A stretch of DNA of 27,707 nt from JAVBNC01 sp031551765 (GTDB lineage Bacteria; Desulfobacterota; Desulfovibrionia; Desulfovibrionales; Desulfovibrionaceae), in NCBI GenBank assembly GCA_031551765.1, contig JAVBNC010000060.1, positions 1 to 27,707 on the forward strand, given 5' to 3'. The notes under the pieces were generated by a model. It was not told where the DNA came from, searched no databases, and saw nothing but the letters and a program-made list of their open reading frames with translations. Made by a program: the position numbers and the translations under genes. Numbering within the stretch: position 1 is the first letter of the stretch; every line of letters begins with the position of its first letter. Shown here piece by piece: positions 14,801 to 22,291 of this stretch.

Positions 14801-14910
14801 TAACGTGTAGGCGTCCCCCCCGCCCCGATCCCCCCATCGGCACGTTACGTGAACCTTACCCCCCAAGGATTCACGCCTGAACCCCCGGATATCCCCCCAT
14901 CCGGGGGTTC
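14801..14910 (+). ncRNA. Candidate sRNA (or structured leader) with three C6-loop hairpins
   Basis: Stem 1: TAACGTG (14801-14807) pairs with CACGTTA (14841-14847) and encloses CCGAT-CCCCCC-ATCGG (14825-14840) plus an unpaired C7 (14815-14821). Stem 2: 14848-14857 pairs with 14865-14875 (10 bp, one bulged A) around ACCCCCC. Stem 3: a perfect 12-bp GAACCCCCGGAT (14879-14890) with 14899-14910 around ATCCCCCC. No protein frame is convincing. There is no T-run after stem 3 (GGCGTTT), so the 3' end is uncertain and it could instead be the leader of the downstream lipoprotein gene, though that gene has its own candidate promoter. The C-rich loops could pair with G-rich Shine-Dalgarno sequences. Confidence 0.6.
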
Positions 14911-14973
14911 GGCGTTTCCGGCCCTGCCCCTGAATACTTTATTCTTGCTTTCCCCCGCCCCCTTCGCTAGAAA

Positions 14974-15001
14974 TCAACACTTCGTTTTGTCTGGGCATAA
15001 T
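14974..15001 (+). promoter_or_regulatory. Candidate sigma-70 promoter for the MltB-like gene
   Basis: TCAACA (14974-14979), a 16-bp spacer and CATAAT (14996-15001) give a start near 15008, 16 bp before the ATG. If real, the lipoprotein gene need not depend on the sigma-54 transcript upstream. Confidence 0.4.
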
Positions 15002-15023
15002 GCCACCCTTGCGAGCAGACGTC

Positions 15024-16220
15024 ATGAACCATCAGCGCACCCGTTCTTCTGCGCCCAGCACGCACCGGCCCCTGGTCCGGCTCCTGCTGGTCTGCCTCAT
15101 GTGCGCCGTGGCCGCTGTTTCCGCCTGCGCCAGCACGCCCCTGCATTCCTCCTCCGCCCCTTCCCCGGACGCCGCTCCCGTGTTTCAGGCGGCTCCGCCC
15201 CTTGCGCCCGCTCCCCTTTCCAGCCCCGCGCAAGCCCCGGCCCTGTGCTGGCTGCCGCTCATGCAGCGCCTGCGGGCCGACGGCCTGGACGGGCCGGACT
15301 TGCAGCTCTATTTCATCCGCCTTGGCCCCGCCCATTCCCAGGCGCCCATGGGCTCGAAAATCACGGAGCTGTTCAAGCGGGAGTTCATGAAACCCCCGCC
15401 GCCCCCTCCGCCCCCGCCGGGCGAAAAGCCCAAGGCGGCCAAGCCCCGGGTCTACCCGAACATTGTCACCCCGGCCAATGTGGAGCGCTGCAAGAACTTC
15501 CTGACCCTGAACACCGTGGCTTTTACCACGGCGGCCCAGCTGTACGGGGTGCCCAAGGAAATCGCCGTCGCGCTGCTGTTCGTGGAAACGCGGCTGGGCA
15601 CCTTTCTCGGCAAGGAAAACGCCTTTATGACCCTGGCCAGCATGGCCGCGTCCACCACGCCGGAACACATCCCCACCGCGCTGTCCGCTCTGCCCGTGAC
15701 CCCGGAACGCCTGGACTGGGTCAAGCAGCGCCTGCGCCAGCGTTCCGACTGGGCCTATAACGAGTTGAAGGCCCTCATCATCCACGCCCGCGACAACAAG
15801 CTGGACCTTCTGGCCATACCCGGCTCCATTTACGGGGCCGTGGGCCTGTGCCAGTTCATGCCCTCCAACTTCAAGCGCTACGCGGCGGACGGCAACGGCG
15901 ACGGCAAGATAGACCTGTTCGAGCCCGCCGACGCCATCATGAGCGTGGGCAACTACCTGCACGCCCACGGCTGGAAAAAGACCCTGGACCGGAACGGCCG
16001 TCACGCCGTGCTGCTGCGCTACAACAAGAGCAACGTTTACGCCAACACCATTCTGGCCCTGGCCGATGCCGTGAACCCGCCCCCGGCCGAGAAAAAGGCG
16101 CCCGCCAAAGCCAAAGCCACGCCTCAGGCCAAGCCCCCCGCCAAAACCGCCCCGGCCAAGGCCGTTCTCGCCAAGCAGAACGCCGCTCCGGCCAACACCC
16201 GACGTACTGCCGCCCCTTAA
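15024..16220 (+). CDS. MltB-like lytic murein transglycosylase lipoprotein
   Basis: This enzyme should cleave peptidoglycan glycan strands, forming 1,6-anhydro-MurNAc, from the inner face of the outer membrane. The signal peptide ends in a lipobox (AVSAC, Cys35). The SLT_2 domain spans about 150-350: catalytic Glu188 in FVETRLG, GAVGLCQFMPS and YNKSNVYANTILALAD. DGNGDGKIDLFE (289-300) matches an EF-hand-type loop, as in E. coli Slt35/MltB. A Pro stretch (about 124-133) and a Lys/Ala/Pro C-terminal tail flank it. ATG 15024 is preferred over 15000 for signal-peptide length; the Shine-Dalgarno is weak. 398 aa. Followed by a terminator. Confidence 0.9.
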   Translation: MNHQRTRSSAPSTHRPLVRLLLVCLMCAVAAVSACASTPLHSSSAPSPDAAPVFQAAPPLAPAPLSSPAQAPALCWLPLMQRLRADGLDGPDLQLYFIRLGPAHSQAPMGSKITELFKREFMKPPPPPPPPPGEKPKAAKPRVYPNIVTPANVERCKNFLTLNTVAFTTAAQLYGVPKEIAVALLFVETRLGTFLGKENAFMTLASMAASTTPEHIPTALSALPVTPERLDWVKQRLRQRSDWAYNELKALIIHARDNKLDLLAIPGSIYGAVGLCQFMPSNFKRYAADGNGDGKIDLFEPADAIMSVGNYLHAHGWKKTLDRNGRHAVLLRYNKSNVYANTILALADAVNPPPAEKKAPAKAKATPQAKPPAKTAPAKAVLAKQNAAPANTRRTAAP

Positions 16221-16243
16221 CCCGTGCCCCGTATACCCTTTCG

Positions 16244-16276
16244 CGCCCCGCGCCGGGTTACGGCGAGGGGCGTTTT
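16244..16276 (+). terminator. Rho-independent terminator of the MltB-like gene
   Basis: CGCCCC-G-CGCCG (16244-16255), loop GGTTA, CGGCG-A-GGGGCG (16261-16272), then TTTT. Confidence 0.85.
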
Positions 16277-16397
16277 GCGTTGCGCGAGGGAGTAGGATTT
16301 TGTGAAAATAAGCACTAAGGAAAAAATTTTTCAATTTTAACCTGATAATTTTATTATTGAAAATAGAGAAAAAGGCGATTTGGGAATTTTTTTTCGT

Positions 16398-16426
16398 TAG
16401 ACATGGAAAAAAATTCTTATTATGCA
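16398..16426 (+). promoter_or_regulatory. Candidate sigma-70 promoter for gdhA
   Basis: TAGACA (16398-16403, 5/6), a 17-bp spacer and TATGCA (16421-16426, 4/6) lie downstream of a strongly AT-rich tract (16300-16400). Predicted start is near 16433. Confidence 0.45.
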
Positions 16427-16442
16427 TCAGCCGTAAACGACT

Positions 16443-16466
16443 GCCGAGCCGCAAGGGCGGTTCGGC
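16443..16466 (+). promoter_or_regulatory. Leader hairpin before gdhA
   Basis: GCCGAGCCGC, loop AAGG, GCGGTTCGGC form a 10-bp stem (one G-T pair). It ends 10 nt before the Shine-Dalgarno AGGGAGG. There is no U-tract; possibly an mRNA stabiliser or protein-binding site. Confidence 0.55.
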
Positions 16467-16486
16467 CCAAACTATAGGGAGGATAC

Positions 16487-17839
16487 ATGTCTTACCTTGA
16501 TCGGATCCTTGGGGACCTGGAACAGACAAGCCCCTGCCAGCCTGAGTTCTACCAGGCCGTGGTGGAGGTGTTCAGCTCGCTCAAACCCCTGCTGGACAAG
16601 GACCCCAAGTACGCCAAGCACAAAATCCTTGAGCGTATGGTGGAACCGGAACGCCAGATCATTTTCCGCATCGTGTGGGTGGACGACAAAGGAGAAGTGC
16701 AGGTCAACAAAGGCTTCCGCGTGCAGTTCAACGGCGCCGTGGGCCCCTACAAGGGTGGCCTGCGCTTCCACCCTTCGGTCAATTCCAGCATCGTCAAATT
16801 TCTGGGCTTTGAGCAGACGTTCAAAAACTGCCTCACCGGTCTGGCCATCGGCGGCGCCAAAGGTGGCGCCAACTTTGACCCCAAAGGCAAGTCCAACAAC
16901 GAGATCATGCGTTTCTGCCAAGCCTTCATGACCGAACTGTACCGTCACGTGGGACCGACTATTGACGTGCCCGCCGGCGACGTGGGCGTGGGCGCCCGCG
17001 AAATCGGCTACCTCTATGGCCAGTACAAGCGCCTCACCCGCTCGCACGACGGCGTGCTCACCGGCAAAGGCCTGGGCTACGGCGGCTCCCTGGGCCGCAA
17101 GGAAGCCACCGGCTACGGCGCGGTCTATTTCGCCCAGAACATGCTCGCCACGCGCGGCGATTCCCTGGAAGGCGAGGTGTGCACCGTTTCCGGCGCGGGC
17201 AATGTCGCTATCTACACCGTGGAAAAGCTGCACCAGGTGGGCGCCATCCCGGTGACGGTCTCTGATTCGCGCGGCATGATCTACCACCCCTCCGGCATTG
17301 ATCTTGAGGTGCTCAAGCAGGTCAAGGAAGTGGAAGCCGCCCCCCTGACCCGCTACAAGGAACTGCGGCCCGACGCCGTGTACACCCCGGTGGGCGAATA
17401 CCCCAAGGGCCGCAACCAGGTCTGGTCCATCCCCTGCAAGGCAGCCTTCCCCTGCGCCATCCAGAACGAGCTGAACGAGGCCGACGCCCGCGAACTGCTC
17501 AAAAACGGCTGCACCTGCGTGACCGAAGGCGCCAACATGCCTTCCACGCAAGAGGCCGTGGAAGTGTTCCTGGCCGCCCAAATCTCCTACGCGCCCGGCA
17601 AGGCGTCCAATGCCGGCGGCGTGGCCACCAGCCAGCTGGAAATGGCCCAGAACGCCTCCATGACCCCCTGGAGCTTTGAAAAAGTGGACTCGTCCCTGCA
17701 CCGTATCATGACCCACATTTTTCAAACCGCCCACGAAACCGCCAAGGAATTCGGCGACCCCACCAACCTGGTGCTGGGCGCCAACATCGCCGGCTTCAGA
17801 AAAGTGGCGGACAACATGATAGCCCTCGGCCTCTATTAG
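16487..17839 (+). CDS. gdhA: NADP-type glutamate dehydrogenase
   Basis: This hexameric enzyme makes glutamate from 2-oxoglutarate and ammonium (reversible). 450 aa, standard length. The active-site residues match Clostridium symbiosum GDH numbering exactly: Lys89 (PYKGGLRFHP), Lys113 (TFKN), Lys125 (GGAKGGANFDPKG) and Asp165 (PAGDVGVG). The Rossmann motif GAGNVA followed by SDSRG suggests NADP preference. The ATG is preceded by AGGGAGGA at 4-5 nt, a strong site. It is a single-gene unit with its own promoter, leader hairpin and terminator. Confidence 0.97.
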   Translation: MSYLDRILGDLEQTSPCQPEFYQAVVEVFSSLKPLLDKDPKYAKHKILERMVEPERQIIFRIVWVDDKGEVQVNKGFRVQFNGAVGPYKGGLRFHPSVNSSIVKFLGFEQTFKNCLTGLAIGGAKGGANFDPKGKSNNEIMRFCQAFMTELYRHVGPTIDVPAGDVGVGAREIGYLYGQYKRLTRSHDGVLTGKGLGYGGSLGRKEATGYGAVYFAQNMLATRGDSLEGEVCTVSGAGNVAIYTVEKLHQVGAIPVTVSDSRGMIYHPSGIDLEVLKQVKEVEAAPLTRYKELRPDAVYTPVGEYPKGRNQVWSIPCKAAFPCAIQNELNEADARELLKNGCTCVTEGANMPSTQEAVEVFLAAQISYAPGKASNAGGVATSQLEMAQNASMTPWSFEKVDSSLHRIMTHIFQTAHETAKEFGDPTNLVLGANIAGFRKVADNMIALGLY

Positions 17840-17866
17840 GCATTTCATAGTGACGGCTAAGAGGGG

Positions 17867-17901
17867 AAAAGGCCGCCCGGCAAGCGCCGGGCGGCCTTTT
17901 T
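17867..17901 (+). terminator. Rho-independent terminator of gdhA
   Basis: GGCCGCCCGGC (17871-17881), loop AAGC, GCCGGGCGGCC (17886-17896), TTTTT, with AAAA upstream extending the stem. Confidence 0.95.
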
Positions 17902-17996
17902 ACATACAGCGGCCCGTCCGCGCGGCTTCCCCGTCAAGCCGCTCCGCCCCGCATATCCATGATGCCCCATATGGACAGCCATTCTAACATGTATTA

Positions 17997-18025
17997 CATA
18001 TATGATTAGTCAGCCACCATATATG
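17997..18025. promoter_or_regulatory. Paired CATATATG octamers in the regulator upstream region
   Basis: Two identical self-complementary octamers (17997-18004 and 18018-18025) lie 21 bp apart, about two helical turns, in an AT-rich patch of the gene-free region 17902-18172 upstream of the PAS/sigma-54 activator. They may be operator half-sites or part of its promoter. I see nothing else certain in this region. Confidence 0.35.
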
Positions 18026-18172
18026 CGATTCCTCACCCCCAATGCCGAGCGGGCCGCACGGATACCGCAGCATGGCTCCCGGGTTTATTCCTCTTGCGCC
18101 CGCGATAGTCTTCCCTGGCCGGGAGCACCCACCTAGTGACAACGTGTTCGTACTTGGAGAGGTGGCAACGCT

Positions 18173-19525
18173 ATGAAACCAGTGCACCATTCCGAAGCCA
18201 TCGACTTAAAAACTCTCTATCTTCTGCTGACCGGGCATGAACTCTTTTCCGACTTTGCCGGAAATGTCATCAACAGCATTTACATTGCCGACAGGCATGG
18301 CAACACTCTTTGGGTGAGCGGCGGCTGCGAACAGCTTTGGGGCTATAGCGCGATAGAACTGCGCGGAAAAAACGTTGTGGACCTGGAGCGCAAGGGCGTC
18401 TGGAAACCTTCCGGCGTCCGCAAGGTTCTGGAGGCGCGCAAGCGTGTCATACTTACGCAGGAAACCGGCGTGGGACGGCGTTTGCGCATTGTTGGAACGC
18501 CTGTCTTTGACTGCGGCGGCGAACTCAGCCGGGTCATAAACGGCGCATTGGATGTCAGCCCCTCCGCTGTAACCACTGCGGAGGAACCCGGGCAGGACTG
18601 CTTTTTCCAGAGCGGCGCCATGCGGGAGGTCAACAGGCTGATCGGCAGAGTCGCCCCGCTGGGCGTTACGGTACTGCTCACAGGGGAGTCAGGCACAGGC
18701 AAGGACCTGGCCGCGCGGCAAATACACAAACTGCGCACCCCGGACAAGCCATTCGTGAAAATCGACTGCGGCGCCATTGCCGCCAACTTGCTGGAATCCG
18801 AGCTGTTCGGCTATGAGCCCGGCGCGTTTTCCGGCGCGGACCGAAGCGGGAAAAAAGGTCTTGTGGAAACAGCCGGAGGCGGCACGCTGTTTCTGGATGA
18901 AATAGGCGAGATACCCCTTTCCCTTCAGAGTAAATTTTTGCGCCTGGTGCAGGATAAAACCTATCTCAAGGTGGGCGGCACCAAAGAGCATACGGTGGAA
19001 GCGCGCATCATTGCCGCGACCCACCGCAACCTGGAGGAAATGGTGGAGAACAAGGAATTCAGGCTGGACCTGTATTTCCGCCTGAACACCCTGCCCATAC
19101 ACCTGCCGCCCCTGCGGGAGAGAAAAAGCGATATCCCGGCCCTGGTGGAGTACTTTTGCGGCCGCTTTGAGCAGCGCTTCGGCTATACCCGGCGTTTCAG
19201 CCGGCAGGCCCTTGAATGCCTGCTCAACTATTCATGGCCAGGCAATATACGGGAACTGGAAAATACCATTGAACGCATGCTGCTTACTTCCGAACAGCAC
19301 ATCATCGGCGACGGCGATCTGCCCGTTGCCGTCAGCGGCGCGCCCTACAAACTTTCGCTCGACAGCGTCATGCCGCTAAAGGACTGCCTGCGCCTGACCG
19401 AGGAAAACCTCCTGCACATGGCATGGCAAAAATACGGAACCACAACAAATGTCGCCAAAGCCCTGGGCATTGACCAGTCCACCGCCAGCCGTAAACTGCG
19501 CAAACTCCGCAGTTCTATGCGCTAA
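18173..19525 (+). CDS. PAS-domain sigma-54-dependent transcriptional activator
   Basis: This 450-aa activator has one N-terminal PAS domain (about 27-128, NVINSIYIADRHGNTLWVSGGCEQLWGYS) in place of a receiver, so it probably senses a ligand directly. The AAA+ domain has Walker A GESGTGKD (171-178), Walker B LFLDE (239-243), and a sigma-54 loop of GAFSGA (217-222; Ser for the usual Thr). The C-terminal HTH is TTTNVAKALGIDQSTASRKLRKL. ATG 18173 is preceded by GGAGAGG. Two dyads, one spanning its own stop codon, and a GG-N10-GC promoter follow, so it most likely activates the nitrilase-transporter genes. This RocR/PrpR-like layout is typical for substrate-induced catabolic loci. Confidence 0.93.
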   Translation: MKPVHHSEAIDLKTLYLLLTGHELFSDFAGNVINSIYIADRHGNTLWVSGGCEQLWGYSAIELRGKNVVDLERKGVWKPSGVRKVLEARKRVILTQETGVGRRLRIVGTPVFDCGGELSRVINGALDVSPSAVTTAEEPGQDCFFQSGAMREVNRLIGRVAPLGVTVLLTGESGTGKDLAARQIHKLRTPDKPFVKIDCGAIAANLLESELFGYEPGAFSGADRSGKKGLVETAGGGTLFLDEIGEIPLSLQSKFLRLVQDKTYLKVGGTKEHTVEARIIAATHRNLEEMVENKEFRLDLYFRLNTLPIHLPPLRERKSDIPALVEYFCGRFEQRFGYTRRFSRQALECLLNYSWPGNIRELENTIERMLLTSEQHIIGDGDLPVAVSGAPYKLSLDSVMPLKDCLRLTEENLLHMAWQKYGTTTNVAKALGIDQSTASRKLRKLRSSMR

Positions 19526-19563
19526 CGCATAGGGCGACCTCGCGCTGTATGCGCCGGCGCATA
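19516..19563. promoter_or_regulatory. Two activator dyads upstream of the nitrilase gene
   Basis: TATGCG-CTAA-CGCATA (19516-19531) and TATGCG-CCGG-CGCATA (19548-19563) have identical arms and centres 32 bp apart (three helical turns). The first contains the TAA stop of the activator gene. They lie about 100-140 bp upstream of the -24 element. Confidence 0.8.
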
Positions 19564-19658
19564 CCCCGTAATCCCCTTTCACGCGAAATGTGGAAGGGGA
19601 TTATTTATATTCTCAGATAAAACAGACTATTAGTAATTTCTCGTTGCGCCGTTTCTTT

Positions 19659-19673
19659 TGGCATATGTTTTGC
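19659..19673 (+). promoter_or_regulatory. Sigma-54 promoter of the nitrilase gene
   Basis: TGGCATATGTTTTGC has the invariant GG-N10-GC spacing (GG 19660-19661, GC 19672-19673). Predicted +1 is about 19685, giving a 74-nt leader. Confidence 0.78.
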
Positions 19674-19758
19674 GTTTATCTAAGCCTCCGCTGCGTACCC
19701 ATGGAGCGGCCCCACCCAGCCAGCGCAGGCGACTGCGTAACAAAAGGAGGCATTGAGC

Positions 19759-20745
19759 ATGAAAGAAAAGAGCGTGAAAGTAGCTGTCATTCAAGCTACG
19801 CCCTGCATGTTTGACACTCCCAGCACCATAAAAAAGGCTTGCGAATTGATTGAAAAAGCCGGATCCAACGGCGCGAAGCTGATGCTGTTTCCCGAGGCGT
19901 TTATCGGGGGCTACCCCAAGGGCATGCACCTGGGCGTGCGTGTCGGCATGCGTACCCCTGAGGGACGCAAGGACTTCAGGCGTTACTATGAAAGCGCCAT
20001 CTGCGTCCCGGGCCCGGAAACCGATGCCTTGGGCGAGGCGGCCGCCAAAGTCGGCTCCTATGTGGTCACCGGCATCATCGAAAGAGAGGAAAACACCTCC
20101 ACTCTATACTGCACCGCGCTGTTCATCGGCCCCAGCGGCAAAGTTTTGGGCAAACATCGCAAACTCATCCCCACAGCGGCGGAACGCCTGATTTGGGGCT
20201 GCGGCGACGGCAGCACTCTGCCTGTCTTTAAAACTCCCTTCGGCAAGATCGGCGCGGTCATCTGCTGGGAGAACTACATGCCGCTGCTGCGTTCCGCCAT
20301 GTACGGCAAGGGCCTGGACATCTACCTTGCCCCCACCTTTGACGCCCGCGACAGCTGGCAGATCTCCATGCGCCACATCGCGCTGGAAAGCCACTGCTTC
20401 GTCATGACCTGCAACCAGTTCCTGCCCAAGAGCGCATTCCCCACCGATCTTAAATGCTACGACGAACTGGCCGATCAGCCCGACATACTGCACCGGGGCG
20501 GCAGCGCCATCATTAACCCCTTTGGCGAATATCTGGCCGGCCCCCTCTGGGAAGAAGAGGGCATAGCCTATGCGGAACTGGACCTGGGCCAGATCCAGGA
20601 AACGAAGTTCGACTTCGACGTGACCGGCCACTACACGCGGCCCGACGTGATGCGGCTTTTTGTAAATGAGAAGGCACAAAAATCCTTCAACTACGAAAAT
20701 ATGCCGGATTGCGCCTTTGCCGAGGAAGAAGAGCAGGAAATATAG
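19759..20745 (+). CDS. Nitrilase-superfamily carbon-nitrogen hydrolase (nitrilase branch)
   Basis: The Glu-Lys-Cys triad is visible: Glu46 (LFPEAFIGGYPKG), Lys135 (GKHRKLIPTAAERL) and Cys169 (GAVICWENYMPLLR). The motifs FIGGYPKG and CWENYMPLLR are those of true nitrilases and cyanide hydratases (nitrile to acid plus ammonia) rather than omega-amidases. ATG 19759 is chosen (AAAGGAGG 8 nt upstream) over a TTG at 19753; 328 aa is slightly short for the class, with a Glu-rich end. Sigma-54 control and the adjacent carboxylate-type transporter suggest an inducible nitrile or nitrogen-scavenging pathway; the substrate is unknown. Confidence 0.9.
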   Translation: MKEKSVKVAVIQATPCMFDTPSTIKKACELIEKAGSNGAKLMLFPEAFIGGYPKGMHLGVRVGMRTPEGRKDFRRYYESAICVPGPETDALGEAAAKVGSYVVTGIIEREENTSTLYCTALFIGPSGKVLGKHRKLIPTAAERLIWGCGDGSTLPVFKTPFGKIGAVICWENYMPLLRSAMYGKGLDIYLAPTFDARDSWQISMRHIALESHCFVMTCNQFLPKSAFPTDLKCYDELADQPDILHRGGSAIINPFGEYLAGPLWEEEGIAYAELDLGQIQETKFDFDVTGHYTRPDVMRLFVNEKAQKSFNYENMPDCAFAEEEEQEI

Positions 20746-20754
20746 CCCGCAAAA

Positions 20755-20785
20755 CCGGCAGGGCCGTAATTTCCGGCCCTGCCGG
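20755..20785. other. 12-bp hairpin between nitrilase and transporter genes
   Basis: CCGGCAGGGCCG (20755-20766) pairs perfectly with 20774-20785. No T-run follows, so it may attenuate or stabilise rather than terminate. It lies 9 bp after the nitrilase stop. Confidence 0.6.
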
Positions 20786-20951
20786 ATGCGGCGTTGGCCG
20801 CTTCGGCATCGCTTTGCTGTTCAGGCTTTCGGCTCATCGGGCCTCATCCACGTAATTCTCGCGGGGACAGGGAGAACACCACCGGGACATTCCCCCTTTA
20901 GGCGCTGACGGCTAAATTTTCGGAAAAATGAATGCAAGGAGGGATACGATT

Positions 20952-22184
20952 ATGACTCCGCATACCCTGCCCTATCCCCGCTGGGTCATACTGCTGTTGG
21001 GTTTTTGCATCAATGCCGCTGTGGGCATGACCACCTATGCCTGGAGCCTGTTTATCGCTCCACTTCAAAAAGATTTCGGCTGGAGCCGCACGGAGATAGC
21101 TCTCGCCTTTTCCATCTGTTGCCTCTGCTATGGCGCGGCAAGCTTTGTAGCCGGCCGCCTGACAGACCGCTACGGTCCCAAAAAAGTGGTCTTTTGCGGA
21201 GGTCTGCTTCTGGGCGTCGGTTTTTTCCTCACCGGGTTCATCCAAACAAAATGGCAGTTGTACTGCACCTACGGCGTGATGTCCGGCTGCGGCGCGGGCC
21301 TTATCTATCTGCCGCCCGTGGGCCTTGCCCCGAAATGGTGGCCGGACAGAAGAGCGCTGGCCACAGGCTTTATCGTTTTGGGACTGGGGATAGGCTCTTC
21401 GCTCATGGCCCCGGTTTCCAGCTACATAATTGAAAATCTCAGTTGGCGTCATGTGTTCCGCTATTGCGGCGTGGTTATGGCGCTTATTGCCTGCCTGCCC
21501 GGCCTCTTTTTGACCGCCCCCCCCGCCGGCTGGACTCCGCCCGGCTGGGCGGATCCCAACTTGGCCGGGGCACGAGACGGCATGGCCAAATACCGCGACT
21601 ACACGCATGACGAAAGCATACGCTGCAAGCAGTTCTGGTTATTGTACCTGACCTATTTCTTTGCCGCTTCCGCAGGCATGCTGGTGATGGGCCATATCGC
21701 GGCCTTTGGCAGGGATGCCGGCCTTACCCCGGCTTTTGCCGCGGGCGCGGTTATGGCGCTGACCATAACCAACGCGGCCACCAGGGTCGGCTCCGGCTAC
21801 TTTGCCGATAAATTCGGCAGCAAACAGTACTTCACCATTATTTCCCTGATACAGGGCCTGGCACTTTGCGCGCTGTACTATACAGGTTCCAACCCGACCT
21901 TGCTGTGGCTGGCGGCGGCCACCATCGGCTGGAACTACGGAGCCATTTTCACCCTTTTCCCCGCCCTTTGTGTGCAGTTTTTCGGCTCCAGCGCGCAGAG
22001 TTCCAATTATGGCCTGCTCTTCACCGCCTGGGGGGTTGCCGGTTTCTTCGGCCCATTTTCCGGAGGAGTTCTCAGGGACGCCACGGGCACCTACATCACC
22101 CCTTTCCTGCTGGCAGGCGTCTTCGCCTTTATGGCGCTGGCATTGGTCATTATAAACCGCCCGCCGGAAAAGAAAGCGGCATGA
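20952..22184 (+). CDS. OFA-family MFS transporter (oxalate/formate antiporter-like)
   Basis: A 12-helix MFS protein of 410 aa. Helix 1 (RWVILLLGFCINAAVGMTTYAWSLF), the loop 2-3 MFS motif AGRLTDRYGPKK and GLAPKWWPDRRALATGFIVLGLGIGS are characteristic of the OFA (oxalate:formate antiporter-like) family, which moves small carboxylates. ATG 20952 has AAGGAGGG 8 nt upstream; the earlier ATG (20928) lies before that site. It follows the nitrilase by 206 bp, with a hairpin between, so it may share or partly share the sigma-54 transcript. Exchange of an acid product or import of a substrate is inferred. Confidence 0.87.
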   Translation: MTPHTLPYPRWVILLLGFCINAAVGMTTYAWSLFIAPLQKDFGWSRTEIALAFSICCLCYGAASFVAGRLTDRYGPKKVVFCGGLLLGVGFFLTGFIQTKWQLYCTYGVMSGCGAGLIYLPPVGLAPKWWPDRRALATGFIVLGLGIGSSLMAPVSSYIIENLSWRHVFRYCGVVMALIACLPGLFLTAPPAGWTPPGWADPNLAGARDGMAKYRDYTHDESIRCKQFWLLYLTYFFAASAGMLVMGHIAAFGRDAGLTPAFAAGAVMALTITNAATRVGSGYFADKFGSKQYFTIISLIQGLALCALYYTGSNPTLLWLAAATIGWNYGAIFTLFPALCVQFFGSSAQSSNYGLLFTAWGVAGFFGPFSGGVLRDATGTYITPFLLAGVFAFMALALVIINRPPEKKAA

Positions 22185-22229
22185 TCCCGCAACTGCGGTT
22201 TTAACCGCTGCGGAACCGCCCAAATAACA

Positions 22230-22267
22230 CCCGGGTATTGCGCGCAAAACGCAATGTCCGGGCTTTA
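22230..22267 (+). terminator. Probable intrinsic terminator after the transporter gene
   Basis: CCCGG-GT-ATTGCG (22230-22242) pairs with CGCAAT-GT-CCGGG (22250-22262), with two wobble pairs and a 7-nt loop, then CTTTATA. The T-run is short. A second small dyad GCGGTT/AACCGC lies just upstream (about 22194-22207). Confidence 0.6.
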
Positions 22268-22291
22268 TACATAAAAACTTAAGGGGTTGCC

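Noticed and set aside
14849..15760. Plus-strand 303-codon frame through the hairpin region and MltB-like gene
   Set aside because: It is in another frame of the clearly coding lipoprotein gene and its N-terminal part is Pro-rich translation of C-run hairpins.
20805..20817. Possible second sigma-54 promoter before the transporter (CGGCATCGCTTTGC)
   Set aside because: Spacing is GG-N9-GC; sigma-54 needs N10 and tolerates change poorly.
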